Source of the DNA: Flavimaribacter sp024343425 | GTDB taxonomy: Bacteria; Pseudomonadota; Alphaproteobacteria; Rhizobiales; Rhizobiaceae | Direction: 5' to 3' | Assembly: GCA_965227645.1 (NCBI GenBank) | Contig: OZ245773.1 | Span: 4,278,001-4,342,000 of the forward strand | Length of the DNA: 64,000 nt | Shown here: piece by piece, positions 44,540 to 53,605 of the stretch | How the letters are laid out: every line of letters begins with the position of its first letter | Position numbering within the stretch: the first letter of the stretch is position 1 | Made by a program: the position numbers and the translations under genes | Notes under the pieces: generated by a model | Database searches by the model: none | The model's input: the letters and a program-made list of their open reading frames with translations, nothing else | What the model was told of the DNA's origin: nothing

Positions 44540-45640
44540 TCAATCCGGTATCGGCCGCGAGGCCCAATCTTGTGTTTCGTCGCCCACCAGATCATGGATT
44601 GAGGCACGCCCGGACCGCTTCACAATCTGATCAAGACCATCCGTGATTCGCTGCGCAAACAATGGGCCCTGATAGACGAAGCCGGTGTAAAGCTGCACCA
44701 GATTTGCGCCGGCCCTGATCTTCGTGGCGGCGGTTTCGACGGAATCGACGCCGCCTACTCCGATCAGAGTGAAGCTCTGCCCGAGCCTCTGGCGCATCTT
44801 TGCAAGCACGATCGTCGAGCGTTCGAACAGCGGCGGACCGGACAGCCCTCCACTTTCCGACGCTTGAGACGCATTGGAAAGGCCCTTTCTCGACAGTGTC
44901 GAGTTTGACACGATCACGCCGTCGATAGAACTCGTCGTCGTTTCAGCGGCGATGTCATCCAGATCACTTTCGACAAGATCAGGAGCGATCTTCAGGAAAA
45001 TCGGCCGGTAGTCTGATCCTGCGTCCAGGCGCTCCGCGCGCGCCTCAGTAACCGATCGCAGCAGCAGGGCAAGATTTTGACGCGATTGAAGATCCCGCAG
45101 GCCCGGCGTGTTCGGCGAGGAAATGTTGACTGTGAAAAAGTCGGCCACATCATAGAAGGTCTCGACGCCGAGCCGATAATCGGCGATGCGGTCGGCGCTG
45201 TCCTTGTTGGCGCCGACGTTCACGCCCACAGGGCCGTCCCGCCTTCGGACGCGCCCCTTGAGGCGGGCCAGCGCCGCATCATGGCCCTTGTTGTTGAAAC
45301 CCATGCGATTGATGATCGCCTCGTCATTAGCAAGACGGAAGATCCGGGGTTTCGGGTTTCCGTCCTGCGCAAGCGGCGTCACCGTGCCGACTTCCGTAAA
45401 ACCGAATCCGAGATCGAGGATCGCATCGGGAACCTCCGCATTCTTGTCGAAGCCCGCCGCCATTCCCACCGGATTGGCGAACACCAACCCGGCCGTGCGC
45501 ACAACGAGGCTGGCGGCCCGACGCGCCTTTGGCCGCGGAACCAAGCCTCGCTGCAAAGCGCGCACAGACAGGCCGTGCGCGGTTTCCGGATCAAGTGTGA
45601 ACAGCAATCTGCGGCCAATCGTCCGGTAGAGGTAATCCAT
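44540..45640 (-). CDS. pyrD: Quinone-dependent dihydroorotate dehydrogenase
   Basis: A 366-residue class 2 enzyme that oxidises dihydroorotate to orotate at the inner membrane, feeding electrons to ubiquinone. It has the N-terminal membrane-associating helix region, FANPVGMAAGFDKNAE near residue 53, NISSPNTPGL near residue 170 with the catalytic Ser, and C-terminal IGVGGVDSVE. Its start overlaps the stop of the DUF952 gene by 1 bp, a pairing common in Rhizobiales. Confidence 0.95.
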   Translation of the reverse strand: MDYLYRTIGRRLLFTLDPETAHGLSVRALQRGLVPRPKARRAASLVVRTAGLVFANPVGMAAGFDKNAEVPDAILDLGFGFTEVGTVTPLAQDGNPKPRIFRLANDEAIINRMGFNNKGHDAALARLKGRVRRRDGPVGVNVGANKDSADRIADYRLGVETFYDVADFFTVNISSPNTPGLRDLQSRQNLALLLRSVTEARAERLDAGSDYRPIFLKIAPDLVESDLDDIAAETTTSSIDGVIVSNSTLSRKGLSNASQASESGGLSGPPLFERSTIVLAKMRQRLGQSFTLIGVGGVDSVETAATKIRAGANLVQLYTGFVYQGPLFAQRITDGLDQIVKRSGRASIHDLVGDETQDWASRPIPD

Positions 45641-45984
45641 CAGGCGAGATCCGGCAGACTGTGCCGGCCATCTGGTCCAAGCGGAAGCGGCTTGACCCAT
45701 AGAATAGCGCCGGTTTGCAAGGTTGCATAAAGATGCGGAAACAGATCGCCGCCGCGCGACGGTTCATATTTGAGATCGTCGCCGAGAGATTCGGCGTCAA
45801 CCGCGACCAGCAGCAGATCTTCCTGCCCGGCGAAGTGTTTCGCCGCAGTTTCCGCAAGTTGGCCGGCGGTCGAGAAATGGATGTATCCGTCAGTGAGATC
45901 GACAGGCGCGCCTTCGAAAACGCCGCGTTCGTCGGCTGCGCGCCAAAGCTGCCGGGGAACGATCTTGAATATGGTCTCACGCAT
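45640..45984 (-). CDS. DUF952 family protein
   Basis: A 114-residue cytoplasmic protein with the DUF952 pattern: IFKIVPRQLWRAAD, GYIHFSTAGQLAETAAKHF and LLLVAVDAESLG, ending with LYATLQTGAILWVKPLPL. The fold is related to ADP-ribosyltransferase-like enzymes, but no function is established. It is the first gene of the pair with pyrD. Confidence 0.85.
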   Translation of the reverse strand: MRETIFKIVPRQLWRAADERGVFEGAPVDLTDGYIHFSTAGQLAETAAKHFAGQEDLLLVAVDAESLGDDLKYEPSRGGDLFPHLYATLQTGAILWVKPLPLGPDGRHSLPDLA

Positions 45985-46164
45985 GGGTGTGTCGTTTTCT
46001 GTTCTGCTTTTTCAGAGACGGTCTATCGCCTTTGCGCCGGGCTTGAAAGCAAGTCGATGCGCAGACGGTGGCGCAGGACCGGCTTTCCCGGCATTTTGTG
46101 TATTATCACAGTTTGGCGGCAATCCGGTGTTATCATCCAGTCCTGGTTGCAACGGGAGCGCATC

Positions 46165-46578
46165 ATGGTCCGCATTTGCCTGGCCGCATTCATGTCATTG
46201 TCCATCCTCGGATCAGCCTATGGTCAGGAGGGGCGTTTCGTATTCGAGTCCAACGACGATGGATATGTGCGCTTCGACACGAAAACGGGTGAGATTTCGA
46301 TCTGCCGCGTGGTCAATGATCAGGCCGTCTGTCGGATGGCGGCCGACGAACGCAAGGCTTTGGAAGAGCAGATCGAGTTGCTGCAGGAAAGGGTCGACGA
46401 GCTTCAGACAGAACTCGCAGCATCGGAATCCGGGGGCCACGGCGGATTTCCGAGCGAGGAGGATCTCGACCGTACTATGGGCTTCGTTGAAAATATGTTT
46501 CGCCGTTTCAACGATCTGGTAGATGATCTCGAAGCGGACCGGACCGATCCCCCTCCGACTGCCGGAGAGCGCGAATAA
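46165..46578 (+). CDS. Small secreted protein with a coiled coil
   Basis: A 137-residue protein with a signal peptide ending near GSAYG (residue 20). A beta-type segment with two cysteines (GEISICRVVNDQAVC) is followed by a heptad-like coiled coil at about residues 65-90 and an acidic tail. The ATG at 46165 follows GGGAG. I do not recognise the family. It is probably periplasmic and oligomeric. Confidence 0.65.
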   Translation: MVRICLAAFMSLSILGSAYGQEGRFVFESNDDGYVRFDTKTGEISICRVVNDQAVCRMAADERKALEEQIELLQERVDELQTELAASESGGHGGFPSEEDLDRTMGFVENMFRRFNDLVDDLEADRTDPPPTAGERE

Positions 46579-46846
46579 TCTGCGCGGGAACCGCGCGCCC
46601 ACAGAATACAAGCCATGTTGGACTATCGAACTTGCGCCGGTAGCGGTATCATGGCGTTCATGTGCGCGACATATATCGTCCGGCGCGCGGGACAATTGAT
46701 GTGAATATTGGGAATTTGTTGCGGCTTGTGCAGAAGGGGGCCCGGGTGTCCGGGAGGGATTGCTCCATCGTTTGCTTGAAAACCGTGTTCGTTCGGTACG
46801 GTGAGGAAAGCCGCACGGTAAGCTTCTGGGAGGGGCTTGGTAATTC

Positions 46847-47518
46847 ATGAAGACATTCATCATTGCAGATGATCACCCGTTGTTCCGGGGCGCCCTCAGG
46901 CAGGCCTTGTCGAATATGGGCGATGATCTGGAAATCGTTGAGGCCGGCGATTTCGACGCGGTCCGCAAGGCTGCGGACGAATATCCAGAGGCGGATATCC
47001 TGCTGCTCGACCTGACGATGCCGGGTGTGAGCGGTCTGTCAGGTCTGATTTCCCTTCGCGCGGAATATGTCAGCCTGCCGGTCGTGATCGTATCGGCCAC
47101 CGACGATCCGGCGACGATCCGCCGCGCTCTCGATCTTGGAGCATCCGGCTTTATCTCCAAATCGGCAAGCCTTGAAGAGATCCGCAACGGCGTCCTTTCG
47201 GTTCTCGACGGCAATATATGGACGCCCGGCGGATTCGACCCAGGCGTTGAAAGCGATCCTGAAATGGCCGATCTGATTGCAAGACTGCGAACATTGACGC
47301 CGCAACAAAGCCGGGTGTTGGGCATGCTGGCGGAGGGTTTGCTCAACAAGCAGATCGCATACGAACTCGGGGTATCGGAGGCCACAATCAAGGCGCATGT
47401 CTCGGCGGTGTTGCAGAAGCTCGCAGTCGACAGCCGCACCCAGGCGGTCATTCAGTATTCCCGGATAGGGACAGAGGGGCTGGACAGGGAAAGCGGCGCC
47501 GTCGTCTCGCAAACGTAG
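46847..47518 (+). CDS. LuxR/NarL-family response regulator
   Basis: A 223-residue two-domain regulator. The receiver has Asp8/Asp9, the phosphorylation site Asp55 in LLLDLTMPG, the switch residue in VIVSATDD and Lys in FISKSAS. The DNA-binding domain at about residues 145-205 is a GerE/LuxR HTH (LTPQQSRVLGMLAEGLLNKQIA, EATIKAHVSAVLQKL). No histidine kinase is adjacent, so it is an orphan. A 62-codon frame of unclear reality overlaps its start by 4 bp. Confidence 0.9.
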   Translation: MKTFIIADDHPLFRGALRQALSNMGDDLEIVEAGDFDAVRKAADEYPEADILLLDLTMPGVSGLSGLISLRAEYVSLPVVIVSATDDPATIRRALDLGASGFISKSASLEEIRNGVLSVLDGNIWTPGGFDPGVESDPEMADLIARLRTLTPQQSRVLGMLAEGLLNKQIAYELGVSEATIKAHVSAVLQKLAVDSRTQAVIQYSRIGTEGLDRESGAVVSQT

Positions 47519-47560
47519 CACCCAGGCTTTCCCGTTATTTCGGCCGCTTCGCCCACAGTA

Positions 47561-48172
47561 TTATCGCCTGCCGAACTGACGTCCGGCGAGCACGATCCGT
47601 GACAGGGCTGTGTAGAAACACACGACCGCGAAGATATAAGCCAGGATCGGGAAAACGCCTGGAAACAGGCAGAAAGCCGAAAATACGGCGATGGTTTCCG
47701 TTCCTTCCGCGAGCCCAGTGGTGAAATAGAGCGACTTGTCGCCGCGACTGTTGCTGATCATGTCGTGGCGTTCGGCGAGAATTGCGAAAGCGAGAAAGGT
47801 CGATCCGTTAATGTAGAAGGAGAAGATCAGCACGCCGCCGGCGACCGCATTGGCGGCGGGATTGGCGACAATGAAGCCGAGCGGAATGGCGCCGTAAAAG
47901 ACGAAATCGAGCACAATATCGAGATAACCGCCATAATCCGACGGCTTTGTCGCCCTGGCGATGGCCCCGTCGAGCCCATCGCAAAGCCGGCTTGCAAGCA
48001 GAAGCGCGAGGCCGACCAGATAGAACTGGAAGGCGATGGCGCCGGCCGCCAATAGTCCGATGCCGCCGCCGGCGACCGTGACGGAATTCGCGCTGACGCC
48101 GGCGGCGGCCAGACGCGCGCCGATGCGATCAAGCGCCGGATCGATCAATTTTCTGACTTCGCCGTCGAGCAT
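47561..48172 (-). CDS. CDP-alcohol phosphatidyltransferase family membrane protein
   Basis: A 203-residue membrane enzyme with the signature D-G-x2-A-R-x8-G-x3-D-x3-D, seen as DGLDGAIAR...GGYLDIVLD near residue 65. The family joins a CDP-activated lipid head to an alcohol in phospholipid synthesis. The ATG at 48172 has a GGAAGAGAG site and is preferred to the upstream ATG at 48193, which has none. The alcohol substrate cannot be predicted. Helices span the remainder. Confidence 0.83.
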   Translation of the reverse strand: MLDGEVRKLIDPALDRIGARLAAAGVSANSVTVAGGGIGLLAAGAIAFQFYLVGLALLLASRLCDGLDGAIARATKPSDYGGYLDIVLDFVFYGAIPLGFIVANPAANAVAGGVLIFSFYINGSTFLAFAILAERHDMISNSRGDKSLYFTTGLAEGTETIAVFSAFCLFPGVFPILAYIFAVVCFYTALSRIVLAGRQFGRR

Positions 48173-48362
48173 CAGTCTCTCTTCCGTTCCCATTCGCTGT
48201 AGTTCAATTCCTGCCCGGTCGGAAAGCGCGATTTCTCACAATCCTGTGTGTACGCGATGCGTTCACGAAAGCCGAAATCGCAAAAGAGTTTACCAGTCTG
48301 ACTGTTCATGCTTATAGATTGGACCCGGAAAGCGTCGGTTTTTCCACTCCGGCGACAGGACA

Positions 48363-48755
48363 ATGTATCGAGCGCAAACACACGATATAGAAGTCACCGT
48401 GGAGCCGTTTTACCTGGAAGAGCAGTCGCGTCCGGATGACAGCCGGTATGTATGGGGTTATCGCATCAACATCACAAACCATTCGCGCCACCGCGTCCAG
48501 TTGCGCGAGCGATACTGGAAGATCATTGATCAGAACGGCCATGTCGAGGAAGTGTCCGGTCCGGGCGTGATCGGAGAACAGCCGATACTCGATCCCGGCG
48601 ACAACTACGAATATTCCTCCGGATGCCCGCTGGACACCCCGTCCGGCACGATGGTCGGAAACTATCGCATGGCGCGCGCCGACGGCCAGGAACTCGTCGT
48701 CGCGATTCCGGCGTTCTCGCTGGACATCCCGGGCACGGCGAGAACACTGAATTGA
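48363..48755 (+). CDS. apaG: ApaG domain protein
   Basis: A 130-residue beta-sandwich protein (Co2+/Mg2+ efflux-linked ApaG/CorD). It has YRAQTHDIEVTVEPFYLEEQ, WGYRINITNHS and the glycine motif VSGPGVIGEQPILDPGDNYEYSS. The family is linked to metal efflux and diadenosine tetraphosphate in enterobacteria, but the exact role is unsettled. The stop codon overlaps the TTG start of trkH, so the two are translationally coupled. Confidence 0.93.
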   Translation: MYRAQTHDIEVTVEPFYLEEQSRPDDSRYVWGYRINITNHSRHRVQLRERYWKIIDQNGHVEEVSGPGVIGEQPILDPGDNYEYSSGCPLDTPSGTMVGNYRMARADGQELVVAIPAFSLDIPGTARTLN

Positions 48756-50209
48756 AACGCGGTCTTGATTTACGACCTATAATCCTGGTCACCGGCATTC
48801 TGGTGACCACGCTCGGCGTCGCCATGATCCTGCCGGCTATCGTCGATCTTGCCGCTGGCAACCCCGACTGGCGGGTGTTTCTCGCTTCATCGATGCTGAC
48901 CTCGCTCGTGGGGTTCAGCCTCTTCATGGCTGCGCGCGGCACGCCGAGAGGCCTTTCCACGAGACAGGCGCTGCTGATGACCGTCGTATCGTGGCTGGCC
49001 CTGGTCGCCTTCGGCGCCCTCCCCTTCATGTGGTCCGGCATTGTCGACGGCTACACCGACGCTTTTTTCGAATCGATGTCGGGTTTGACGACGACAGGGG
49101 CGACGGTCATCGTCGATCTCGATGCAGCGCCGCCGGGAATCTTGTTCTGGCGCGGTCTTTTGCAATGGCTTGGCGGTCTTGGCATCATTGTCATGGCGAT
49201 CGCCGTCCTGCCGATGCTTCAAATCGGCGGTCTGCAGCTGTTCAAGGCTGAAGCGTTCGACACGGCGGGCAAGATCCTGCCGAAGGCAGCACAGATCTCG
49301 AGCTCGATCACCCTTGTCTTCATCGCCTTCACCGTCATTTGCTGCGCATTGTTCGCGGCGGCCGGAATGCCGATCGGCGACGCCGTGATACATTCCATGA
49401 CAACCGTCGCCACCGGCGGCTTCTCCACCAAAGACCTCTCGATTGGCCACTATCAGAGCGCGGCCATAGACTGGATCACTATCGTCTTCATGATCCTCGG
49501 TTCGATCCCGTTCGTGCTCTATGTCCAGACACTGCAGGGTCGGCTGAGGCCGATCCTTACCGATTCCCAGGTTCATGTGTTTCTCGGCACCGTGCTGACT
49601 GCAACGATCATCGCCTGGCTGATGGCGCATTACGGGCAATTCCACGTTGGTCTGGAGGGCTTGCGCTATGCGGCGTTCAACGTGGTGTCCATCCTGACGG
49701 GAACGGGCTACGCCACGACGGATTACGGCATCTGGGGCCCACATGCGACGTCGTTCTTCTTCGTCATCATGTTTATCGGCGGGTGCGCCGGTTCGACCTC
49801 CTGCGGTATCAAGATCTTCCGGTTCCAGGTGGTCTTCGAGGCGGTTCGCCAGCACATAAACCAGGTCATGTATCCGCATGGCATCTTCCGACCCAAGTTC
49901 AACGGCCGCCCAATCGAGATGGCTGTCATTGCATCGGTGATGAGCTTCCTGTTCCTCTATATCATCAGCTTCGGGGTTATCGCAGCCGCCTTGTTGATGA
50001 CGGGACTCGATACGACGACGGCGCTGTCGGGCGCCGGATCGGCCATTTCCAATGTGGGGCCCGGACTAGGCAGGATCATCGGACCGGCGGGCAACTACGC
50101 TCCGCTGAACGACACGGCGAAGTGGATATTGTCGGCGGGCATGCTGCTCGGTCGGCTGGAACTGTTCACGATCCTGGTGTTGTTCCTGCCGCGCTTCTGG
50201 CGGAATTGA
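48752..50209 (+). CDS. trkH: TrkH-family potassium uptake channel subunit
   Basis: A 485-residue inner-membrane protein with the four MPM repeats of the Trk/Ktr superfamily. Selectivity-filter glycine regions are visible as SMSGLTTTGATVI near residue 110, MTTVATGGFST near residue 220, VSILTGTGYATT near residue 315 and GSAISNVGPGLG near residue 430. It takes up K+ and normally needs the NAD-binding TrkA, which is not here. The start is a TTG that overlaps the apaG stop. No later start fits the N-terminus as well. Confidence 0.9.
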   Translation: MKRGLDLRPIILVTGILVTTLGVAMILPAIVDLAAGNPDWRVFLASSMLTSLVGFSLFMAARGTPRGLSTRQALLMTVVSWLALVAFGALPFMWSGIVDGYTDAFFESMSGLTTTGATVIVDLDAAPPGILFWRGLLQWLGGLGIIVMAIAVLPMLQIGGLQLFKAEAFDTAGKILPKAAQISSSITLVFIAFTVICCALFAAAGMPIGDAVIHSMTTVATGGFSTKDLSIGHYQSAAIDWITIVFMILGSIPFVLYVQTLQGRLRPILTDSQVHVFLGTVLTATIIAWLMAHYGQFHVGLEGLRYAAFNVVSILTGTGYATTDYGIWGPHATSFFFVIMFIGGCAGSTSCGIKIFRFQVVFEAVRQHINQVMYPHGIFRPKFNGRPIEMAVIASVMSFLFLYIISFGVIAAALLMTGLDTTTALSGAGSAISNVGPGLGRIIGPAGNYAPLNDTAKWILSAGMLLGRLELFTILVLFLPRFWRN

Positions 50210-50218
50210 TTGTCAGAA

Positions 50219-53200
50219 TTACTCGGCCGGAGACTGCGCTCGCCTGTGACCGAAGAGGGCGACAAAGGCGGCGCGGATATCGTAGCCGATTCCCATCAGC
50301 GCAGGCACGAGGAACAGCACCAGCAGAGTCGCCATGGCGAGACCGAAGACGATGGTGATCGCCATCGGCAGCAGGAACTGCGCCTGCTGACTCTTCTCGA
50401 ACAGCAACGGCAGCAGTCCGCCGATCGTGGTGAGCGATGTCAGAAGGACCGCCCGGAATCTGTCGCGGCTTGCGCCGATCGCCGCCTGATCGACCGTGTC
50501 GCCATCCGCCAGTCGCTCATCCATGCGGGCGACGAGGATGATCGAGTCGTTGACGAGAATGCCGCTTAATCCAAGGAGCCCGGCCATGGAGACAATGGTG
50601 AGCTGATAGCCGAGGATCCAGTGACCGAAAACGGCGCCGACGATGCCAAAAGGGATGATCAACATGACGGCGAAAGGCCGCCAGTAGCTGGCGAAAACCC
50701 AGGCGAGAATAATATAAATGACGGAGAGCGCCACCAGCAGGCCAAGCTTGAGGTCGGCAAAGGCGTTTTCCTGTTCCTCCGAACGGCCCGCATATTCATA
50801 ACGCAAACCGTATTTCGAGGCGATCCTTTCAACCGTCCCGCTGTGTTCGAGTTCCTCGATCACATTGTCCGTGGTGGTGATCTCGTTGTCGATGTCTCCG
50901 GTGATCGATATGCGGGTCTTGCCGTCGCGCCGGGAAATGTATGCGAAACCCTGCTGCTCGCGCAGTTCGGCCACTTCGGTCAGCGGAACGAAGTCGCCCG
51001 ACGGGCTCCTCAGTTCGAAATTGCGCAGGGCGCCGGTTCCCGGATCACGCATGTGCTGATAGAGCCTGACCGTTATCTCGTCGTCGCCGTCTGCGAAGCG
51101 GTGGGCGATCTCGCCGTCAAAGGCGTTTCGAAGCTGACGGCCGATGCTTTCGGCGGTAAATCCGAGCGCTGCGCCGCGCGGCAGCATTTCGATGACCAGT
51201 TCGGGCTTCCCAAAGGGCAGATTGTCGTCGACGCCGGACACGCCGTTTATGGAGGACAGGACCGGAATGACCTCCGCAGCCGCCGCCTTGAGATCGGCGA
51301 CGCGGTCACCCAGCAGCACCACATCGATATCGCGCCCCGGCGGGCCGCCACGCGACTGGAAAACGGAAAAGCGCGTCACGCCCGGAATATCCGGCACGGC
51401 GGCCGCCCAGGCGCGCACAATATCCGATGTGCGCACTGTGCGGTTCTCGGAGATCGTCAACTGAACCTTGATGGAGGCGCTTGTTCCGCCGTAGCGGCTG
51501 GCCTTGCTGAAAAGCGTCACAATAGAGGTCGCCAGCTTTTCCTGGCCGTCGGTCAGTTCCTGCTCGATGTCGCGGAAGGCGGATTCTATCCGGTCGATTG
51601 CGGTCAGCGCATCGGCTTCCGGAAGCCCGGCAACAAAACTGACATTGCCGCGGATGCTTTCCGCCTCGGGCGACGGGAAGAAGACAAACTCGACGCGCTT
51701 TCCGACGGTAAAGCCGACTGCGATGACCAGGATCAGGCCCGCCGCAATCGACAGGGTAACGTAGCGCCAGCGATAGGAAAGCGTCACCAATCGGTTGAAG
51801 GGGCCATCGCGGAGCTTCTGGAAACCGCGGTCAAACCAGTCGCGAAACCGGTTCTCTCCGCGCGACGAGGTGGTCTTTCGGCGGACGAGAAGGAGTACAG
51901 CCTCCATAAGGCTCGCGGCCGCCAGTGCGACAACGGCGATGAGGACCGCCGCCGCAACAGGCGGAAGTTGCGCCAGCCTTTCGCCGACCAGAAGCGCTAT
52001 CGGGCCTGCGCTGGCGGCCAGCGGCGACATCGAGCCTACTGCGAGCGCCGTAATGGCGAATGCGAGAAAAAACTGGCGCCAATAGGACCAGCGTGGATTC
52101 GAACGCGCGCCCAGCGAGTGGGCGAGATGGCCAGGCAGCACGAAAAAGCATTCGAGCAGACTGGCGATAATGACGGCGACGACTACCAGCGGAAGCACGC
52201 CCATGATCTGGCCGATCGTGTCGCGGATCAGGGTGATCGGCGCGAAAGAGGCGATCGTGGTGGTCATCGCCGCAAGCACCGGCGCCAGCATCATGCCGAC
52301 GCCGCGTTCGGCCGCGACCACAGGCGCGTCGCCCATCTCCAGGCGGGTATTGGTGTGTTCGCCAACCACAATCGCGTCGTCCACGACAATTCCGAGCATC
52401 ATGATGAGGCCGAACAGCGACACCATGTTGATAGTTTGCCCGGAGACATACATGAAGCCGACGGTCGCAAACATCGCGATGGGAATTCCGGCCGCAACCC
52501 AGAGCGCCACGCGGGCGTCGAGGAAGATGAACAGTACAATCACCACGAGGATGAGGCCGCCTATTCCGTTTCTGACAAGCAGCATGATGCGCTCATAAAG
52601 CGCGTCGGCCGCCGAGGAATAGACATGCAGTTCCATGTTTTCGGGCAGCCGGGGCCGTATCTCGTTGACGTAATCGTCCAGGATGGCGGCCGTGGCCAGC
52701 GTGTCGGCGGAGGTTGCGCGTTTGACGTCGAGCTCGATCGCCACCGAACCTTCGCTGAAACCACGTGTCTCGTCATCGTCGAAGGACTCGTAGATCGTCG
52801 CGATATCGCGCAGATAGACTTTTTCACCGGTCGGAAGCGCCAGCACCTCGACCGCGCCGACGGCCCGCGGCGAATCCGCGTCCGCCAGCGACCGCAGCTG
52901 TCGTTCGATGTCGCCGTCCAGACTTCCCGAAGGGAGGTCGTTGCTGTTTGCCGAAACGGCGTTGGCGACGTCCTCGATGGTCAAGCCAAGGCGGCGCAGG
53001 TCCTTGTTGCCGATGTCGACCCGGATCTCGCGTTCTCGCAGGGCGTTGAACTCGATCTTGTCGATGCCGCGATCGATGAGGTCGTCCCTCATGCGCTTGG
53101 CCCAATCCCGTTTGATACGTTCGGGCGCCGAACCGCTTAGCGAAAGATAGGCGACGCGGTCGAAAAAGGTCTGGCGCGATATGGTCGGCTGTTCGGCGTC

Positions 53201-53605
53201 CGCTGGCAAGGTGGTGATCGCCTTGACCGCGGCCTCGACCTCGGACAGGGCCTTCTGCATGTCCGTTCCGTCCTCGAATTCGAGATTGACGGAGCCGGAG
53301 CCTTCCCGCGCTGTGGAATCCATGCGATCAACGCCGTCGATGAACCGGACCTCCGGCTCGATGCGCGCGAGCACATTGGCTTCGACATCCTCCGCGCTCG
53401 CCCCCGACCAGACGACCGTGACATCAATATTGGGCCGGTCGACGCTCGGAAAAAACTGCGTGTTGATCTTGAAGACGGAAAACAGGCCGGCGAGAATCAT
53501 CAGCGCCATGAGGAGATTGGCGGCGTTCGGATGCCGGATGAAGAGGCGCACAAGGCCGTTCAATCCGCCTCCGCCATCTTCATCCCGGCGGTCGATTTCG
53601 CTCAT
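50219..53605 (-). CDS. RND-superfamily efflux permease
   Basis: A 1128-residue proton-driven pump subunit. The second periplasmic loop set and the proton-relay motif GLIMMLGIVVDDAIVVGEH near residue 395 are clear, and the family signature GILVNDSIILVARMDERL lies near residue 1015. Compared with AcrB types it has an extra hydrophobic segment of about 60 residues with two likely helices between TM6 and TM7 (about 505-580). It overlaps the adaptor gene by 4 bp and is made with it. No outer-membrane channel gene is adjacent. The substrate is unknown. Confidence 0.92.
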   Translation of the reverse strand: MSEIDRRDEDGGGGLNGLVRLFIRHPNAANLLMALMILAGLFSVFKINTQFFPSVDRPNIDVTVVWSGASAEDVEANVLARIEPEVRFIDGVDRMDSTAREGSGSVNLEFEDGTDMQKALSEVEAAVKAITTLPADAEQPTISRQTFFDRVAYLSLSGSAPERIKRDWAKRMRDDLIDRGIDKIEFNALREREIRVDIGNKDLRRLGLTIEDVANAVSANSNDLPSGSLDGDIERQLRSLADADSPRAVGAVEVLALPTGEKVYLRDIATIYESFDDDETRGFSEGSVAIELDVKRATSADTLATAAILDDYVNEIRPRLPENMELHVYSSAADALYERIMLLVRNGIGGLILVVIVLFIFLDARVALWVAAGIPIAMFATVGFMYVSGQTINMVSLFGLIMMLGIVVDDAIVVGEHTNTRLEMGDAPVVAAERGVGMMLAPVLAAMTTTIASFAPITLIRDTIGQIMGVLPLVVVAVIIASLLECFFVLPGHLAHSLGARSNPRWSYWRQFFLAFAITALAVGSMSPLAASAGPIALLVGERLAQLPPVAAAVLIAVVALAAASLMEAVLLLVRRKTTSSRGENRFRDWFDRGFQKLRDGPFNRLVTLSYRWRYVTLSIAAGLILVIAVGFTVGKRVEFVFFPSPEAESIRGNVSFVAGLPEADALTAIDRIESAFRDIEQELTDGQEKLATSIVTLFSKASRYGGTSASIKVQLTISENRTVRTSDIVRAWAAAVPDIPGVTRFSVFQSRGGPPGRDIDVVLLGDRVADLKAAAAEVIPVLSSINGVSGVDDNLPFGKPELVIEMLPRGAALGFTAESIGRQLRNAFDGEIAHRFADGDDEITVRLYQHMRDPGTGALRNFELRSPSGDFVPLTEVAELREQQGFAYISRRDGKTRISITGDIDNEITTTDNVIEELEHSGTVERIASKYGLRYEYAGRSEEQENAFADLKLGLLVALSVIYIILAWVFASYWRPFAVMLIIPFGIVGAVFGHWILGYQLTIVSMAGLLGLSGILVNDSIILVARMDERLADGDTVDQAAIGASRDRFRAVLLTSLTTIGGLLPLLFEKSQQAQFLLPMAITIVFGLAMATLLVLFLVPALMGIGYDIRAAFVALFGHRRAQSPAE

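Noticed and set aside
46662..46850. 62-codon frame overlapping the response-regulator start
   Set aside because: No ribosome-binding site and no recognisable composition; kept only as a finding, not as a gene.
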